Assembly (NCBI GenBank): GCA_900319245.1
Contig: ONNQ01000011.1
Coordinates: 1 to 64,000 of the forward strand
Source of the DNA: an uncultured Lachnospiraceae bacterium
GTDB taxonomy: Bacteria > Bacillota > Clostridia > Lachnospirales > Lachnospiraceae
DNA: 64,000 nt
Reading direction: 5' to 3'
Program-made: the position numbers and the translations under genes
Notes under the pieces: generated by a model
What the model was told of the DNA's origin: nothing
Seen by the model: only the letters and a program-made list of their open reading frames with translations
The model's database searches: none
In this document: one piece after another, positions 61,243 to 64,000 of the stretch
How positions within the stretch are numbered: the first letter of the stretch is position 1
How the letters are laid out: every line of letters starts with the position of its first letter

Positions 61243-62352
61243 ATGAACAAAACACCCATTGCGGCCGCCATGCTGGTTGCTATGTGTACGGCATCTGTCC
61301 TGTTTGCCTATGCCGAACCCGCAGCGCAGTCAGTGCCGCAGGAAGATGACGGCATACACTACTGCAGGACGCATCTTGCGGAGGAGGAGCAGCTGATTTA
61401 TGATGCGCTGCTTGCATGCACGCTTTCAGAGGATCCGACGCAAGCGGGCGATGAAATTCGCATTTCCATGGACCCTGCCAGCGACGAATTCAGAGCCTCT
61501 TTCAGACGATGCTATAACGCGCTGGTTTTTGACCACCCTGAACTCTTCTGGTTAAGCGTGGGCGACAGCGCGTTCCAATACATGTACCGCAGAAAGCTCT
61601 TTGATCATGAGATCTTCCAGGTCACCTTCCAGCTCGCAGAGGCCTTTCCGGACAAGGACAAGCAAATGAAAGAACTGGACAGCGCCGCAGACGAGCTGCT
61701 CGCCGGCATCGACCCGGACCTGTCTCCGGCCCAAAAATCGCTTGCCATCCACGACGCGCTCATCGCACTGGTCACCTATGACAAGGAAACCGCTTCCACC
61801 ATGGAAAAGGATCTTGCGCACACTGCCTACGGCGCACTCGTCGCCAATAGCAGCGGCGAGGCCAACACCGCCGTGTGCGACGGCTATTCCTTCGCCTACG
61901 AATATCTGCTGCAGAAGGCCGGCATCCGCAGTACCGTGATCGCAGGCATAGCCGGAGAAACCGAAGAGACCGCCGGCAGCCATTCCTGGAATCTGGTGGA
62001 ATTGTCCGGCGCGTGGTACGAAGTGGATCCCACTTGGAATGACATCTCCGCCGAGGAGGCGCTGGACTCTACGCAGGAATATAGCGCCATCGCCGAGGAA
62101 GCCATGCGCAACAAGTGGTACACCGACCGGCTCACACACTATCTATTCAATGTGACGACCGAGCAGATTTCTGATTTTGAACCGGACCAGTACTATCGCT
62201 ACACCAACGACCGGGGATGGGTAACCTTCCTGGGCGACTCCGTCCACATCCGCCACACCGATGCGGACTCGGAGGAGACCGGCGACTACATGACGCCGCT
62301 GGCGCCGGTTGCGGAGGGAACTGAGTTTCGTTATGAGGCGCTGCGGGAGTAG
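61243..62352 (+). CDS. Secreted transglutaminase-like protein
   Basis: A 369-residue exported protein. The N-terminal signal peptide is clear (AAAMLVAMCTASVLFAYAEP). The transglutaminase-like triad is present: Cys in AVCDGYSFAYEYLLQKAGI, His in GSHSWNLVEL, Asp in YEVDPTWND. Such proteins in gut Firmicutes act as surface proteases or cross-linkers; the role here is unknown. AGAGGA lies 7 bases before the start, and a TATACT (61174-61179) could be the -10 box. The 278 bases before the gene are AT-rich without another gene. Confidence 0.88.
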   Translation: MNKTPIAAAMLVAMCTASVLFAYAEPAAQSVPQEDDGIHYCRTHLAEEEQLIYDALLACTLSEDPTQAGDEIRISMDPASDEFRASFRRCYNALVFDHPELFWLSVGDSAFQYMYRRKLFDHEIFQVTFQLAEAFPDKDKQMKELDSAADELLAGIDPDLSPAQKSLAIHDALIALVTYDKETASTMEKDLAHTAYGALVANSSGEANTAVCDGYSFAYEYLLQKAGIRSTVIAGIAGETEETAGSHSWNLVELSGAWYEVDPTWNDISAEEALDSTQEYSAIAEEAMRNKWYTDRLTHYLFNVTTEQISDFEPDQYYRYTNDRGWVTFLGDSVHIRHTDADSEETGDYMTPLAPVAEGTEFRYEALRE

Positions 62353-62390
62353 ATGCAGTCAGAGCTTTCTTTAGGCTCCGCTCAGAACCA

Positions 62391-62423
62391 AATAAAAAAA
62401 TGAAGCCCGGGACCCCGGGCTTC
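62391..62423 (-). terminator. Terminator of the phasin-like gene
   Basis: GAAGCCCGGGG and CCCGGGCTTC pair and ATTTTTTTATTTGG follows on the minus strand. It also lies between the two convergent genes. Confidence 0.9.
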
Positions 62424-62458
62424 ACCAATATGTTCGTTCAGAATACCTTCTTCACCGC

Positions 62459-62890
62459 TTATTCAGCAGCCTCTTCTTTCTCTTCCTCGGCAGGTGCCTC
62501 AGCTGCCTCTTCGGCAGGCTCCTCAGCCGGCGCTTCCTCTGCGGGCGCCTCAGCTGCTTCCTCGCCAGCCTCCTCTTCGACCTTTTTAAGTCTCTCAGAA
62601 ACCAGCTTCTCTGCGTTTGCGAGCTGCTCTTTGATCTTCGCAAGTTCCTCGGAAGACATCTTGGAAACCCTCTCGCTGATCTCGTCAATGTCGATGCCTC
62701 TCTTGCCCATGCTCTCCTTGAAGCTGCGCTGCAGATCACTGCTCAGGTCTTTGCCCTGCTCCACTGTGATCTCGCCCTTCTTGACGAGCTCGCCAATGAT
62801 CTCCTGGCCCTTTTCTGCAGAATATGCAACTGCGCCTACGCCTGCCAGAATGATTGTCTTGATTCCATCACCAAACTTAAAATCTGCCAT
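62459..62890 (-). CDS. Phasin-like protein with acidic tail
   Basis: A 143-residue protein. Residues 1-95 resemble small phasin-like proteins: DGIKTIILAGVGAVAYSAEKG, then GELVKKGEITVEQGKDLSSD and helices after. The rest is Glu, Ala and Pro (EEAPAEEPAEEAAEAPAEEE), very like the stalk of the DxDxDG protein at 2882-3382. No polyhydroxyalkanoate synthase gene is nearby, so a granule role is not supported by context. The start is an ATG preceded by GGAGG. Confidence 0.75.
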   Translation of the reverse strand: MADFKFGDGIKTIILAGVGAVAYSAEKGQEIIGELVKKGEITVEQGKDLSSDLQRSFKESMGKRGIDIDEISERVSKMSSEELAKIKEQLANAEKLVSERLKKVEEEAGEEAAEAPAEEAPAEEPAEEAAEAPAEEEKEEAAE

Positions 62891-63114
62891 TTCATCCTCC
62901 TTATTTTTATGGAACTTTCCCCTAATGATTTGTTCAGAGCTGTCCCATTATGCTCGAGTTCCTTGCAGCACTGCGCTGTTGTTGTTTCTCTTATAGTTTA
63001 TTATTCTATTCTATTTCGTGTTTTCCTTGTGACAGCTTTCTTAAGAATTCCTAAAACGATTCTAAAATGATCTGTTCCTGTAAAGTCTGCTATGTGTTCC
63101 ACTGTGCCAAAACA

Positions 63115-63915
63115 TCATTTTGCCGGCACCGCACCGAGGTATTCCTCCAGCGTCACGCCCTTTTTCATGATCTCCTCGGCGGCTTCCGCGCCGACATAGC
63201 GGTAGTGCCAGGGTTCTCCTTTGACGCCGGTGATCTGCGACTTGCTGTTGGGATAGCGCTTGATGAAGCCGTATTTCCAGCAGTTCTCATCCAGCCAGGA
63301 CCAGACTTCATTGGCCGACGCATTGTCGCCCTCTTCGCTGGAGATGTCCACACAGATGCCGAGCTCATGCTCGCTTGTACCAGGGGCGGCTTCCCACTGC
63401 AGCGCAAGCTTTTCCGCTTCCTCCTTGCTCTTTCCGTATCCCATGTATTCGCTGATCTTATTCTTGAGGCGGCTTTCCTGCTCGCTGCTGGTCCGGTAGC
63501 CCTGCACAACGCGGGGTGACAGCCCGTTTGCCCGCATATCATCGAACATGTCCTGCAGATCCTGGTAGATCCGACTGTCCACGCTCTGCCCGTATCGAAG
63601 TTCTGTCAGTTCTCCGTCGAACGTCTTCTCAATGGGATGGTCATGATTGACCAGTACCAATTTCCAATCCGACGACTGCTTGAAGCCCACCGCATGTTTC
63701 CCACTGGCCGTGTCTTCATCCATGCCGGCGTTCGCTGTACCCGAAAGCGTGATCTGCGGCAGGTCAAACCCGTAGAAAATCTGGTTGACGCGGAACGCAA
63801 CCCCGATCACGAGCACGATGATGAGCAGTGCTGCCAGAATTTCTCCTCTATATGTGCGGCGCTCGTTTTTATAGCCATCGCCGTCCTTTTTCAAGTCTTT
63901 GTCCCTGTCTGCCAT
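63115..63915 (-). CDS. D-alanyl-D-alanine carboxypeptidase, VanY type (M15)
   Basis: A 266-residue membrane-anchored peptidase. One N-terminal span (ILAALLIIVLVIGVAFRV) holds it in the membrane. The M15B motifs are present: QGYRTSSEQE, SEHELGICVDI (zinc His and Asp) and EPWHYRYVG (catalytic Glu and zinc His). It trims the last D-Ala from peptidoglycan stem peptides. ATG at 63915 has AAAGGA 7 bases upstream. A resistance role is not implied: no vanH, vanA or vanX is present. Confidence 0.93.
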   Translation of the reverse strand: MADRDKDLKKDGDGYKNERRTYRGEILAALLIIVLVIGVAFRVNQIFYGFDLPQITLSGTANAGMDEDTASGKHAVGFKQSSDWKLVLVNHDHPIEKTFDGELTELRYGQSVDSRIYQDLQDMFDDMRANGLSPRVVQGYRTSSEQESRLKNKISEYMGYGKSKEEAEKLALQWEAAPGTSEHELGICVDISSEEGDNASANEVWSWLDENCWKYGFIKRYPNSKSQITGVKGEPWHYRYVGAEAAEEIMKKGVTLEEYLGAVPAK

Positions 63916-64000
63916 CAACGCGTCCTTTGCAGAGTGTGTTAACCGTGTTTTACGTATAATTTCTCTAATTTTAAGAAACTGTTACATTTTCAGTATACTC

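Overview
The window looks like a chromosome segment of a moderately high-G+C Firmicute of the class Clostridia, probably Lachnospiraceae. The grounds are strong AGGAGG-type ribosome sites, lipoproteins with Gram-positive lipoboxes, a giant isopeptide-domain surface protein with a C-terminal sorting-like tail, a DUF1292 gene, VanR/VanS-like and hybrid two-component proteins, and a selenium-dependent molybdenum hydroxylase (SDMH) gene set. This is inferred from gene content only. Most genes lie on the minus strand. I see no insertion sequence, phage, CRISPR array or rRNA gene.

Layout. 0-8 kb: an outward-firing promoter at the left edge, an HRDC protein, a pseudouridine-phosphate glycosidase with an unexplained ~230-residue N-terminal domain, a membrane-anchored protein with four DxDxDG repeats, and the SbcCD nuclease. 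8-12 kb: DUF1292 protein, lipid kinase and P-type cation ATPase. 12-18 kb: AraC-type regulator, ABC ATPase, FtsX-like permease and a lipoprotein with glycine-spaced helical repeats. 18-21 kb: ROK sugar kinase and a VanRS-like pair. 21.3-34.2 kb: one 4327-residue surface protein made of about 11 short Cna-B/DUF5979-like repeats and 13 FctA/Spy0128-like domains. 34.7-35.9 kb: a tRNA-dihydrouridine synthase and tRNA-Leu(CAA).

36-49 kb is a complete-looking labile-selenium/SDMH module: xdhA, xdhC, xdhB, selD, a DUF3343 protein, a MATE transporter, a class-V cysteine desulfurase, yedF, yqeC, a MocA-like nucleotidyltransferase and a YqeB/EF2563-like protein, followed by tcdA. The family knowledge (orphan SelD with YqeB, YqeC, YedF and xanthine-dehydrogenase-like hydroxylases) suggests that selenophosphate is used to put a labile selenium atom on a molybdenum hydroxylase, not to make selenocysteine.

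The most unusual signal is in this module. Five of its proteins carry in-frame repeats or repeat-like insertions (clear tandem units of 36, 39, 45 and 54 nt, plus one low-complexity loop), a sixth carries non-repetitive insertions, and the noncoding gap between the desulfurase and MATE genes holds a degenerate ~62-nt repeat array in two facing orientations. Such expansions are not seen in the housekeeping genes on either side.

49.7-64 kb is ordinary cell-envelope and signalling content: a lipoprotein with two copies of one domain, an isochorismatase-fold hydrolase, an AraC regulator, a NUDIX hydrolase, a papain-like protein, an SH3-type secreted protein, an MscS channel, a hybrid histidine kinase, several hypothetical proteins, a secreted transglutaminase-like protein, a phasin-like protein and a VanY-type carboxypeptidase.
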